Positions 32,101 through 40,596 of a stretch of DNA of 64,000 nucleotides are shown here, piece by piece; position 1 is the stretch's first letter, and every line of letters starts with the position of its first letter. The position numbers were made by a program, and so were the translations under genes. The notes beneath the pieces were generated by a model that ran no database searches, was not told the origin of the DNA, and saw only the letters and a program-made list of their open reading frames with translations. Origin of the DNA: Lachnospiraceae bacterium (GTDB lineage: Bacteria; Bacillota; Clostridia; Lachnospirales; Lachnospiraceae); assembly GCA_910575835.1 (NCBI GenBank), contig CAJTGB010000014.1, positions 1-64,000 on the forward strand. Reading direction: 5' to 3'.

Positions 32101-34556
32101 CTCGATTCTCCTGTCTGTACAGGCGGTCTGGTGTCAAAAGCATGGAACAAATCGGAGAATACAGGATGTATCTGGATTACGCCCACACGCCCATATAAAT
32201 CTTGAAACAGACATTGCCCGTTTTCTAAATCTCTAAGCCGTTTCTGGTTGCCCTCATCCTCTTTATCCACGCCGAAAAATTCAAGGGTATTCTTGATTTC
32301 TTTTATATCTGTAGAACGGAACGCAAACTTTAAGCCGATATTATTTTTCATCTTCTCGTCGTCTACGTCGCCGGAATTTTGCGTTACGAAATATACGGCG
32401 GCGTTCATGGAACGTCCGGCACGAATCAGCTTGTTAGAGAGAGCTTTCCCCTGTGCCACTTGTAAAAATGTCCATGCTTCATCTAAATCCACCATCTTAA
32501 AAATACTTCTGTCCGAGTGGATAAAATCTAAGGCAAAGGTACTGATAACGATAAGCATAGCTACAGACAATAATTCCATTGTAGTGTATTCCTCAAACTT
32601 TGTATCCTTATCTGGCAGCACAAGGTCTGCCACCTGTATAATGTTGAGCTGTCTGTCCAAGCTGATAGACTGCCTTTTTTCACCGTCCGAGAAAAGCAGG
32701 TGGGCAAAATCATAGTCCGTTATGCTCTCGATATGGTCTGCGATATTCTCTGCCACAGGAGAGCCGTCATTTCTCAATTCATCAATCACACGGAGAAGTC
32801 CACGTTTCTTACTCTGGGTAACAGAACGGATTGCTCGTCTAAGGACGGGGAACTTCTCGCCGTCACGGGAAGAAATCCCTGTAAGGAATGTCAAAATATC
32901 AATCGCAAGGCTTTCAGCGTCCTTTGTGCGCTCCATAATCACATACGGGTCAAGAAGTCCTTTGTTCCTGTCCTCACTGGTAAGGTTTACCATCTTGATT
33001 TCATGTGCAATGTCGGGCAATGAATCCTGCCAGTTGCCACGCTCAGATTTTGGGTCTACAATAACCGCCTTTCCACCGAACAATACCGCATAGTAAATAA
33101 TAAGGTTATTGCAGAATGATTTTCCACCGCCGAGAGAGCCTAAGAACGCCGCCGCTAACGCATTGGTGACAGAACCTTTTACCCCCTGTGCCGCAAGGCT
33201 GGGTTTTAGGTAGACATTTCTTCCCGTATCAAGGTTATAGCCGATATAAATGCCGTCCGATTCCCCTAGCTGCTGCGTTGCCCCGAATCCAAGTCCGGCA
33301 AGGAAATCGCTGGTAACATACTGGATATAGTCATTCATGTACCGTTTGCTGGCTGGCAGAAATTCTCCGTGCAATCCCATCATATCCCCGAACGGGCGCA
33401 CCAACTTTACATTCAAGTCGTCGTAGAAATCCTTGACTTCATCACAGCGGCGTTTCAGCTCGTCCAGATTGTCAGCCGCTACACGGATAACATAGGACAG
33501 CTTGTACATGGATTCCTTTGACTGGTCTAAACTGGTTTCCAGCTCATTTACTGAATCCAGAGCCTCCATTACGTTGCTGCCCGTCTCGTTGTTGGATTCC
33601 CACGCATGGTTATCCAAGTCTTTCAGCTCTTTCTTCTTGTTGCGGACAGTGGATAAGGCTTTTTTATTCGTCACAATCTCCACATTCATAGAGGTTGAGA
33701 CGGGGAATGTAAACTGCTGTTGCTGGTAGTAGAAGATTTCCGAAGATGGAAAGTCCAGCTCCCCGACAATGTTGTTGATGGTAAAATAGGCAGCGTAGGT
33801 TGTGATATCCTCACTGTCTATTTTTAAATATCGCTGGTTTTCGGTTATCATACAGCGAGTAGGACGGATAAGGTCATACCGCTTTACCAGTGTTTCACGC
33901 TTCAATCTTTTTACGGGGTAATCGTATTCATAATCCTCATAGGCAACACCGGCTCTGCCGTAGATATGCTCTATGAGATAACCGAAATCCTTTTTCTCCA
34001 ACCTGCGGAACTTAAAACGACGGGAGATTTTATTTTCCAGTAATTTCTCCATCTTCATGTAGCGGCTGATTTCATCATTGCTCATGGAAACGAAGTCGCC
34101 CATCAGCTTATGGTTGACCTCATAGATGAAATCCGCAAAGCTCATAGCCGCCGATTTCCGCATACCCTTTAAGCTGATTTCTTCCTCGTTCACCATCAGC
34201 TTAAAGCCGACAAAAAAGCGGTAGTCAATCTGATTTTCTCCAATCATATCTACTAATGCCTGTGTCTGCTGGTCTATCTTCTCACAGGCGACCTCACGTA
34301 ACTGCCCTGTGATTTCCTTTTTGGAACGCTCCTGCGTGGCTCGTATACTGGATTCTGTGCTTATCTGCAAGGCGTGGATTTTTCCGTCACGGCTCTGTGC
34401 GATAAGCTGGCGGAAATTATCATGCACCAGATACTTTTCGTCCGGTGACAGGAACGAATAATTGTAGGGTATCAGCTCATAGTAGGCGAAACATTCGCCG
34501 TCATGGTTGAATACCAGATTGTTTTCGATATATTTAATCGGGAACATAGATTTCAC
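32097..34556 (-). CDS. VirB4-like conjugation ATPase (Tn916 Orf16)
   Basis: This 819-residue protein has an N-terminal VirB4-type domain and a C-terminal ATPase with Walker A GSLGGGKSF and Walker B-like MVDLDEAWTFL, followed by FVTQNSGDV. It powers substrate transfer or pilus-like assembly at the membrane. It overlaps the tcpE gene by 23 bp. Confidence 0.93.
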   Translation of the reverse strand: MKSMFPIKYIENNLVFNHDGECFAYYELIPYNYSFLSPDEKYLVHDNFRQLIAQSRDGKIHALQISTESSIRATQERSKKEITGQLREVACEKIDQQTQALVDMIGENQIDYRFFVGFKLMVNEEEISLKGMRKSAAMSFADFIYEVNHKLMGDFVSMSNDEISRYMKMEKLLENKISRRFKFRRLEKKDFGYLIEHIYGRAGVAYEDYEYDYPVKRLKRETLVKRYDLIRPTRCMITENQRYLKIDSEDITTYAAYFTINNIVGELDFPSSEIFYYQQQQFTFPVSTSMNVEIVTNKKALSTVRNKKKELKDLDNHAWESNNETGSNVMEALDSVNELETSLDQSKESMYKLSYVIRVAADNLDELKRRCDEVKDFYDDLNVKLVRPFGDMMGLHGEFLPASKRYMNDYIQYVTSDFLAGLGFGATQQLGESDGIYIGYNLDTGRNVYLKPSLAAQGVKGSVTNALAAAFLGSLGGGKSFCNNLIIYYAVLFGGKAVIVDPKSERGNWQDSLPDIAHEIKMVNLTSEDRNKGLLDPYVIMERTKDAESLAIDILTFLTGISSRDGEKFPVLRRAIRSVTQSKKRGLLRVIDELRNDGSPVAENIADHIESITDYDFAHLLFSDGEKRQSISLDRQLNIIQVADLVLPDKDTKFEEYTTMELLSVAMLIVISTFALDFIHSDRSIFKMVDLDEAWTFLQVAQGKALSNKLIRAGRSMNAAVYFVTQNSGDVDDEKMKNNIGLKFAFRSTDIKEIKNTLEFFGVDKEDEGNQKRLRDLENGQCLFQDLYGRVGVIQIHPVFSDLFHAFDTRPPVQTGESR

Positions 34557-34923
34557 TCCTAACTGCTGTGACAGCGGTATTAATTTTTTCGGTTTTCAGA
34601 TGGACGGTCTTTCCGGCATAGGTAACTTTGGGGCGCAAGTAGTAGGAAATACAGGATTTTAGGAATCCAAAAGGTTTCTTCCCGTCGAAAGTCTTTTGGG
34701 ATACGAACCATGTAAATGCCACGGGAAGTCCAAAATATTTAAGGAACACCCCGTCAATCATGGAAAATGGCGGCATCTCTCCGAACAGGATAACAACGAA
34801 CAGCGACAGTACAAACCACGCCATCTGGCTAAAAGTTACGGGAAACGGGAGCTGAAAGTCGTTGATAGCATAGATAACTTTCTCCACGCTCCAAATGCTG
34901 GTGTAACTTTTTATTTTCTTCAT
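34534..34923 (-). CDS. TcpE family conjugal transfer membrane protein (Tn916 Orf17)
   Basis: The 129-residue protein has two adjacent membrane helices (MAWFVLSLFVVILFG and FLKYFGLPVAFTWFV) and the family tail YYLRPKVTYAGKTV. It is a small component of the Tn916-type transfer apparatus. Confidence 0.88.
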   Translation of the reverse strand: MKKIKSYTSIWSVEKVIYAINDFQLPFPVTFSQMAWFVLSLFVVILFGEMPPFSMIDGVFLKYFGLPVAFTWFVSQKTFDGKKPFGFLKSCISYYLRPKVTYAGKTVHLKTEKINTAVTAVRSEIYVPD

Positions 34924-35079
34924 TTTTCTGAATCAGTCCTTTCTTAATTTTGCTTTAACTGGAAACGGCAGCCTGTTTCCAGACCGCCGCATATCTCTTG
35001 TTGCATAAAAAGTACCAGTGGAGTTTCACTGGCAGAGAGTAAATCCGTATATTATTGTCATTACTGGTAGAAAGTATCC

Positions 35080-35568
35080 TTAATACGGACATTCAAATAC
35101 CCCGTGATTGGTAACTACAAAACGTCCTTCTAAATCTAAGTCACGCCCGTATGCTTCATAATCTATGTAGCTGCGGATTCTGTCTGGTATCTCTCCGAGA
35201 CTTTGACATTCATCTATGAAATAGTAGGCAACGTCGGTCATATCGTTGCAATCGGGATACTGGATAATCTCATCTGCATGTTCGCATAGTTCTTCTAAAT
35301 TGCGGTAGTAGCCAAGCAACTCCGAAAGCTCGTCCTGTATGTCCTCCGGTAAATCCTCCACCATCTCGCAAAGTCGGTTGATTTCCTCAATAGGCGTATA
35401 CTCGTCAATGTCAAAGGGCAGCTCGTAGTCGTGAATTGCGTATTCCTCATACTCGTCATTTAAGCCGATACGTTCTGCCATCTCGTCATAGTCTATGGGC
35501 GGCGTGAACCATGCGCCCACCAGTTCCCCTTCATTGTATTTTCCGAGGTTGGCAATGTAAACCTGCAT
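35080..35568 (-). CDS. ardA: Antirestriction protein ArdA (Tn916 Orf18)
   Basis: This 162-residue, very acidic protein begins MQVYIANLGKYNEGELVGAWF and has the ArdA pattern (IHDYELPFDIDEY, YIDYEAYGRDL). ArdA mimics bent DNA and inhibits type I restriction enzymes, protecting the incoming single-stranded-then-double-stranded element. A second ArdA-like gene lies directly upstream. Confidence 0.92.
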   Translation of the reverse strand: MQVYIANLGKYNEGELVGAWFTPPIDYDEMAERIGLNDEYEEYAIHDYELPFDIDEYTPIEEINRLCEMVEDLPEDIQDELSELLGYYRNLEELCEHADEIIQYPDCNDMTDVAYYFIDECQSLGEIPDRIRSYIDYEAYGRDLDLEGRFVVTNHGVFECPY

Positions 35569-35592
35569 TTCTTCTATGATATACCACCACCT

Positions 35593-36087
35593 TTACCGAT
35601 AGCGGAACACGCCGCTTGCTGTGAAAAGATACTCGTCGCTTGCTTCTAATTCCTGCCCGATTGACGCATAGTCGATATGGTTCTGCAGAGCAGCCGGAAT
35701 CTCCCCGTAGAGCTGTTCCTCTGTCAGAAGAATCCTTGCCAGCGATTCCCCGTCGTATGCGTCATAATGGCGTATCTCGTCCTTGTTTTCAAAAAAATCC
35801 TCAAATCTGTAAAACCACTTTTTCTGTATGGTTTCTATTTCATTCCCCACAGGCGTACCCTCTATTTCCTGTACCTTGCGGCAGTTCTCGTTGACCTCCC
35901 AGATGGGAGTGTCGGTATTCACATAGAACGGCAACTCATAGTCTGCAATTAATAATTGTTCCTCATGCTCCACGCCTAATCTTTCCTTGATTTTCTCAAA
36001 ATCCACAGGGCAGTCAAACCAGTCGCCGGAATATTCCTCGTCGCCCTCTCGGTAAGGCTTTGTATTGTTCAACAGGTAAATCCTCAT
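35593..36087 (-). CDS. Second ArdA-like protein
   Basis: Start ATG 36087 forms an ATGA overlap with the previous stop; a GTG at 36096 is also possible. The 164-residue acidic protein shares the ArdA scaffold (NNTKPYREGDEEYSGDWF, IADYELPFYVNTDTPI, HIDYASIGQELE) but is clearly diverged from the neighbour. It may widen the range of blocked restriction systems, which is inference. Confidence 0.8.
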   Translation of the reverse strand: MRIYLLNNTKPYREGDEEYSGDWFDCPVDFEKIKERLGVEHEEQLLIADYELPFYVNTDTPIWEVNENCRKVQEIEGTPVGNEIETIQKKWFYRFEDFFENKDEIRHYDAYDGESLARILLTEEQLYGEIPAALQNHIDYASIGQELEASDEYLFTASGVFRYR

Positions 36088-36314
36088 TTCATACACGTTG
36101 TTTCACGTCCTTTCTTAATTTCCTGTGTTCCCATGATTACAATATAATCCTCTCCAAATACATAATGGGAAAATTTTTCTAACTGTTCCTTTGGGTAGGA
36201 GTACGGTGGCAGCTCCTTTAATTCTTCCAACACCCTTTTTCTGCGATGGGGCAGGTCAGAGATATAGTTGCAACCAGCCAGTCCTACCATGTCCTCAAAA
36301 ATATCTGTTTTCAT
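36084..36314 (-). CDS. Small conserved ICE protein of unknown function
   Basis: The 76-residue protein has a GGAGG site five to six bases before the ATG. It is mixed-charge and soluble, with HRRKRVLEELKELPPYSYPKEQLEKF and an aromatic-rich C-terminal half. I recognise no domain. It overlaps the second ardA-like gene and so belongs to the antirestriction unit. Confidence 0.7.
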   Translation of the reverse strand: MKTDIFEDMVGLAGCNYISDLPHRRKRVLEELKELPPYSYPKEQLEKFSHYVFGEDYIVIMGTQEIKKGRETTCMK

Positions 36315-36333
36315 TTAATCCTCCAATTCCACA

Positions 36334-36367
36334 TAAAAAAAGCAGTAACCATGTTTGATATACTGCT
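36334..36367 (-). terminator. Terminator of the cyclase-like cargo gene
   Basis: On the minus strand AGCAGTA (from 36367) pairs with TACTGCT (to 36341), followed by seven T's (A's at 36334-36340). It isolates the cargo gene upstream from the ardA unit. Confidence 0.8.
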
Positions 36368-36441
36368 CATTAATTATGAATATAAAATCGTCACCCAAAG
36401 ACAATACTGAATATTTTTTTACAATTTCAGGTATTTAATCG

Positions 36442-37188
36442 TTACTTTAATTGTAAATCTAGTGAAAGCCTATATTTTCTATCTCTTTTTTCATTTTTTC
36501 TATCCAATTCTGAATTAACAAAGTTCATATGCCAACAAAATTTTTGGTAGGTTTTTTCGTCGATGTCTTTGCCAATTTCCTTTTGCATATTTTTAAACCC
36601 ATTCATTAGCATTTCACCGCAAAAATGGCAATCATTGAGAAAGTTCAAAAAATAAAGATTATCAAAATCTTTTCTAATATATCCACTCAACTTGCTATCT
36701 TGAAGAATTTCATTGACAACATTTCTATCAATTATAATTCTAGGGTAATTCGCAACCTTATCCTCTAAGTAATATGATTTTAAAAGTGCTTCCCCCAAAA
36801 CCATTACATCATCTATAAAAAGTTGTCCTATAGAAATACCACCACGCATGAGCCAACCTACACAATCGCTTGCTGCCAACTCTTGAAAATGACCTGCACA
36901 CATTAATAAACTTCTAATATCACGTTTACGTTGTTTTGTTTTACTTGATATTTTTTTTGCTATGATGATATTATCGGAGAAGATTTTAAATCGAATATCT
37001 TTGTTTTCTTCAATTTGAACTTCCTTTGTTACATTTATTGAGAACGTATATAAATTGTGTAATATGTTCATTGCCAGTTGTTGGTCTGTTGACTTGATTT
37101 TGTTTGTAATACCTAAAAGGTCAATATATGCAACAATATAAGTATCCGTTTTTCGACTATAAGCATCTGCATTTTGGTTTATTAACAT
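36442..37188 (-). CDS. Cargo protein resembling class III nucleotidyl cyclase fold
   Basis: This 248-residue soluble protein has the ordered motifs YIVAYIDLLGITNKI (metal-binding Asp after the first strand), FKIFSDNIIIA (second acidic strand), and LMRGGISIGQLFIDDVMVLGEALLKSYYLE. That pattern is shared by class III adenylate/guanylate cyclase-like proteins, including phage-defence cyclases of the Pycsar type. A C-terminal segment of 80 residues is unassigned. No cyclic-nucleotide-binding membrane effector is adjacent, so defence is only a hypothesis. Low GC, an independent terminator and an unusual site between orf19 and the ardA unit mark it as inserted cargo. Confidence 0.5.
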   Translation of the reverse strand: MLINQNADAYSRKTDTYIVAYIDLLGITNKIKSTDQQLAMNILHNLYTFSINVTKEVQIEENKDIRFKIFSDNIIIAKKISSKTKQRKRDIRSLLMCAGHFQELAASDCVGWLMRGGISIGQLFIDDVMVLGEALLKSYYLEDKVANYPRIIIDRNVVNEILQDSKLSGYIRKDFDNLYFLNFLNDCHFCGEMLMNGFKNMQKEIGKDIDEKTYQKFCWHMNFVNSELDRKNEKRDRKYRLSLDLQLK

Positions 37189-37390
37189 GATGTCTCCTTA
37201 TTTTTCTGTAGTTATAAAGTATATATGTTCATTTGTCTGTTTCTCACATTATATCACTATTGATTTGCTGTTTAAATATTTATTTCTTCTATTTGTGTAC
37301 CATTCCTTCACCCCCTTTTCATTCCCCCTATGCCCGAACTCCCATAGGGGGAATGGTAAGTTTGCGTTGAGACGCAAACTATTAGATTTG

Positions 37391-37612
37391 CTATGCTCCG
37401 ATAATTCTATTGAAAAGCTGCAATAACACCTCTTTCACGCCAGCAGCATTGAATACCAGACCGACAGCAATCAATGCAATCACCAAGAACCCGATAAGTT
37501 TTGAAAACTCCCTCTTGAATCCAAGATACACCCCGATAACCACGATTGCCATAAGTACCAGCGATTGTGCATTGCTTAAAAACCAGTTGTATAAATTCTG
37601 TCCGAAATTCAT
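37391..37612 (-). CDS. TcpD family membrane protein (Tn916 Orf19)
   Basis: The 73-residue protein has two hydrophobic helices (LVLMAIVVIGVYLGF and IGFLVIALIAVGLVF) and the family N-terminus MNFGQNLYNWF. AGGAG lies nine bases upstream. It is a small transfer-apparatus subunit. The ATG overlaps the stop of the DUF3789 gene. Confidence 0.9.
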   Translation of the reverse strand: MNFGQNLYNWFLSNAQSLVLMAIVVIGVYLGFKREFSKLIGFLVIALIAVGLVFNAAGVKEVLLQLFNRIIGA

Positions 37613-37743
37613 TCTTCATTTCTCCTTTCAAATTGTTCCATTTCCCTGTCAAATCGGCTGCCAGCCTGTACCAGACATAACGCCGAGATTCCTACGCCTG
37701 CCCCAAATGATAATAGGAACAAGTCAAACAATAATTGTTTCAA
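37609..37743 (-). CDS. DUF3789-type small membrane protein
   Basis: This 44-codon gene starts at TTG 37743, seven bases after AGGAGG. Its product reads M-K-Q-L-L-F-D-L-F-L-L-S-F-G-A-G-V-G-I-S, then ALCLVQAGSRFDREMEQFERR: one membrane helix and a charged tail, the pattern of DUF3789 proteins of Tn916-like elements. The TTG overlaps the relaxase stop and its TGA overlaps the tcpD start, so all three are coupled. Confidence 0.82.
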   Translation of the reverse strand: MKQLLFDLFLLSFGAGVGISALCLVQAGSRFDREMEQFERRNEE

Positions 37744-38945
37744 TCCGTATCCTCCTGTCTTTGAATCACTTCCTCTGTGGAAGTCGTCTGTTGTTTTATC
37801 AGTTTCTTATGACGTTCGCTTAGCTCCACATCATTTAAAATGTCTCTAAGAAAATGTGTGCCGTTGGCACGGTCAATCTTTTGCAGCATTTTCCATGTAG
37901 GGGCAACCTGCCTGTCTATCCAGTTTAGCGTCCGTGTGAGCGTATACGGCTCTGGCTGCGTCGTCAGTTTCAAACGTCTGCGGTCAGAACCGATAAAGTA
38001 TGCCCATTTTTCGTTGGTTTTCCATTCGCTGCGCCGCTTGTCCACCTCCTTATCAGCGAAACGGATATATCGGTTGATAATGGAAAATGCGGTACGCTCT
38101 GCGTCGTAATAAGTCAACAAGTCACATACTGCATGGTAGGCTCTTTCATTTTTGAGCCGGATTTCAAATCGGTTTCTGATTTTCGTATCCTCTATGGGAA
38201 TCCCATTCTTCACATACTGCTCATAATTCTTTTCATAAATGCAGAAGTATACTTCTGATTTCAGAGAACCGATATACAGTGTATTTCCCATACTATATCC
38301 GTCCTGTTCATGGGTTCGCACCAATTCGCCGCTGCGGTAGCTCTTGAAACTGCGGAATACAGAAATACATTCTTCATGGTTACATTTTTCGGTCAGCTCT
38401 GGAATATCCAGTATACCGACCATATCGTTAATAGCAAGGTCAAGCCGCTTCATTACGCCGCCGTCGCCTAAAGCGTCCATGAAGAAATCGTACCAGCTTC
38501 TATGCTGTGCCAACAGATAACTCTCCATCTGTCGGCAGCCTTTTCCTTTCAGCTCCAGCAGCGTACCTTTTTCTTCATCAGCGGAAGTAAGTACGAACAC
38601 GTCACCTAAGACATAATGCTCCGAGTAGGAATAAAAACCGAAATCTTCGTGTATCATCATATCTGTTTTCAGTTGCAGAATATCCTCTATCACATGTTTT
38701 ACATCAGTTGTGGGAAAGCGTATGCGTACATAGTCAAACAGCATGGTAAGCGGCGATTCTGGATTATATTTTTCCAGTGCCAGAAGTAATTGTTTCTGGA
38801 TTTCCTCTGTCAGTGCCACTTTGCCGGATTCCAGACGGTTCAAATGTTCTCTGCTGATTCCTGCTTCAACCGCCAGCTTATTTTGAGAAATGCCATAGGC
38901 AATACGCTTTTCCTTGAAATCCTTTATCCAGTCCGTTTCATTCAG
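37740..38945 (-). CDS. MobT-type relaxase / Rep_trans initiator (Tn916 Orf20), probable CTG start
   Basis: From ATG 38843 the protein has 367 residues, but the frame remains open upstream and encodes the family's N-terminal Cro/C1-type helix-turn-helix (DWIKDFKEKRIAYGISQNKLAVEAGISREHLNRLESG). The only start that fits is CTG at 38945, seven bases after AGGAGG, giving 401 residues, the usual Orf20 size. The rest is a Rep_trans (rolling-circle initiator) domain. It nicks oriT to start transfer and rolling-circle replication of the circle. Confidence 0.85.
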   Translation of the reverse strand: MNETDWIKDFKEKRIAYGISQNKLAVEAGISREHLNRLESGKVALTEEIQKQLLLALEKYNPESPLTMLFDYVRIRFPTTDVKHVIEDILQLKTDMMIHEDFGFYSYSEHYVLGDVFVLTSADEEKGTLLELKGKGCRQMESYLLAQHRSWYDFFMDALGDGGVMKRLDLAINDMVGILDIPELTEKCNHEECISVFRSFKSYRSGELVRTHEQDGYSMGNTLYIGSLKSEVYFCIYEKNYEQYVKNGIPIEDTKIRNRFEIRLKNERAYHAVCDLLTYYDAERTAFSIINRYIRFADKEVDKRRSEWKTNEKWAYFIGSDRRRLKLTTQPEPYTLTRTLNWIDRQVAPTWKMLQKIDRANGTHFLRDILNDVELSERHKKLIKQQTTSTEEVIQRQEDTD

Positions 38946-38963
38946 TCTAACCCCTCCTAACTT

Positions 38964-39000
38964 AAAAAGGTGTGACAGGATACCAGTCTTTTGTCACACC
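38964..39000 (-). terminator. Terminator between tcpA/oriT and the relaxase
   Basis: On the minus strand GGTGTGACA (from 39000) pairs with TGTCACACC (to 38969), then TTTTT (38968-38964). It lies immediately upstream of the relaxase, which may therefore depend on readthrough or antitermination. Confidence 0.8.
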
Positions 39001-39073
39001 TCTAAAATCCGTCGAAAATGCCTGTACCATAAGGGATTTTCAGATTTCCGAATCTGTTTTCAGTTGTATTTGT

Positions 39074-39126
39074 GCCCCCCTGTTAGATACCGGGGGCATA
39101 TGGCAGGTGCGGCATACCGCACCTGC
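39074..39126 (-). other. oriT: Probable oriT
   Basis: GCCCCCC (39074-39080) and GGGGGC (39092-39097) flank TGTTAGATACC. On the minus strand CTAACAGGGGGG resembles the nic region of Tn916/ICEBs1-type origins. A perfect 10-bp hairpin, GCAGGTGCGG (39103-39112) with CCGCACCTGC (39117-39126), adjoins it. The location between tcpA and the relaxase is the known oriT position of Tn916. Confidence 0.7.
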
Positions 39127-39131
39127 ACAGG

Positions 39132-40535
39132 CTAGTCCGTACCTGCGGCTTCCGCTTCGCACGCCGCCTGTCCGTCCTGCCTGTCCTGTGTAAGTTTCCC
39201 TATCTCCTTTAGGAAGTCATACCCTTTTGGTACAAGGGGAGTGTAAAACTCGGATATAACACTCGTACCCGTATCCACATAGCCACGCCCCTTTATCTGT
39301 TTTAAGAAGAAGTCCTTGTTTACTTCTCCGAACATCATAGAGTAACCCAGTTCCGACATACGCCCAAGAGCCACACGGAAATTAAATTGGTCTCGTATTC
39401 CATCGCCCAGATATTTTGCGTCTGGTCTCTGACAGGCGAGAATGAGAAAATATCCTGCCTGCCGCCCAAGCATGACTATTTGTTTCAGCTTATTTAGGAC
39501 AGCCGCATTTTCTTTTGTCATCAGCATTTCCATAAACGCCACATATTCATCAAAGATTAGGAAGTGGGGCGGTAATCCCAAGTAAGCATAGTTTTCACCC
39601 GTCTTATAATTTTCCATGTGTTTCATGGTTTCCGAGCGTTCCATCATGCCGTTATAGAAACGGTCAATACAAGCGGTAATATCTTCCTTTTTGTAGTAGA
39701 CTTCGGGCATGACAGCGGCAAGGTCGGCAAGGTCAGCGTTCTTCGGGTCTAATACATATAGCACTGAATTACAGCGCAACATGGCTTCAATAATGGTAAG
39801 GATAAAATAGGTTTTTCCTCCACCTGTACCGCCAGCAATCAGCATGTGGGGGAGTTTGTCATACTCCCACCAGATATTTTTCATCAGCCGGAGTCTGCCC
39901 TTTTCTGCCTGTACATCATTGATGGTAATGCGGTTTGCAATCGTATCATAGAGCAGGGCATACTCCACGTAGGAATCATGCAGCTCTTTGGATACCAATT
40001 CACAATATAAGCCTGTTTCCAGCTTTTTCTCCAAATGTAAGAGCTGGTCTTGATATTTTCCCAGCGTGATTTCCGTCTGGATATGGAGCAAGCCATTCTC
40101 CATGCGGTAATACATCTTTGGAAAATAGGTAATCCGTTTCTTTTTCCCATCTAACGGCAGGTCTTTGAAGATACCGCCATCCTGTGAAGTTTCTTCTTCA
40201 TACCAGCCATTTTCCAGAATCATACGTGCCAGCTTTTGGCGGTGAAGGAGTTGCTTAACCTTGTCATATCGGAATCGGTAATAGGACAGAGCAGCAGCTA
40301 AACAGATAAATGTTGATATAATGAACGTAACTATCCTGTATGGCGTAAGGTGAAACTGTATGTTGCCGCCACTAAAAAGCGTGACCGAGTTCCAGTCAGT
40401 TGTTATGATTGTCTTTAGGTTCAAGAGTATCATTGCCATAAAGAACAGCCGGAGCAACGAGCTAGCAGCAAAGCGGAAAATCAGAGATTTATCACTGGTT
40501 CTGATACGGTTCCTTTTCCTTTTAAATAATTGCAT
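39132..40535 (-). CDS. FtsK/SpoIIIE-type coupling protein TcpA (Tn916 Orf21)
   Basis: The 467-residue protein has two N-terminal membrane helices and an FtsK-type ATPase with Walker A GGTGGGKTYF and Walker B PHFLIFDEYVAF. It delivers the relaxase-DNA complex to the channel. AAAGGA precedes the ATG. Confidence 0.92.
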   Translation of the reverse strand: MQLFKRKRNRIRTSDKSLIFRFAASSLLRLFFMAMILLNLKTIITTDWNSVTLFSGGNIQFHLTPYRIVTFIISTFICLAAALSYYRFRYDKVKQLLHRQKLARMILENGWYEEETSQDGGIFKDLPLDGKKKRITYFPKMYYRMENGLLHIQTEITLGKYQDQLLHLEKKLETGLYCELVSKELHDSYVEYALLYDTIANRITINDVQAEKGRLRLMKNIWWEYDKLPHMLIAGGTGGGKTYFILTIIEAMLRCNSVLYVLDPKNADLADLAAVMPEVYYKKEDITACIDRFYNGMMERSETMKHMENYKTGENYAYLGLPPHFLIFDEYVAFMEMLMTKENAAVLNKLKQIVMLGRQAGYFLILACQRPDAKYLGDGIRDQFNFRVALGRMSELGYSMMFGEVNKDFFLKQIKGRGYVDTGTSVISEFYTPLVPKGYDFLKEIGKLTQDRQDGQAACEAEAAGTD

Positions 40536-40552
40536 AATCTTTTCCTTTCCAT

Positions 40553-40586
40553 GAAAAAAGCAGCAAATCCTGTAAAATCTGCTGCT
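40553..40586 (-). terminator. Terminator of the membrane coiled-coil cargo gene
   Basis: On the minus strand AGCAGCAGAT (from 40586) pairs with ATTTGCTGCT (to 40559), followed by six T's. Confidence 0.8.
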
Positions 40587-40596
40587 TACTTATATG

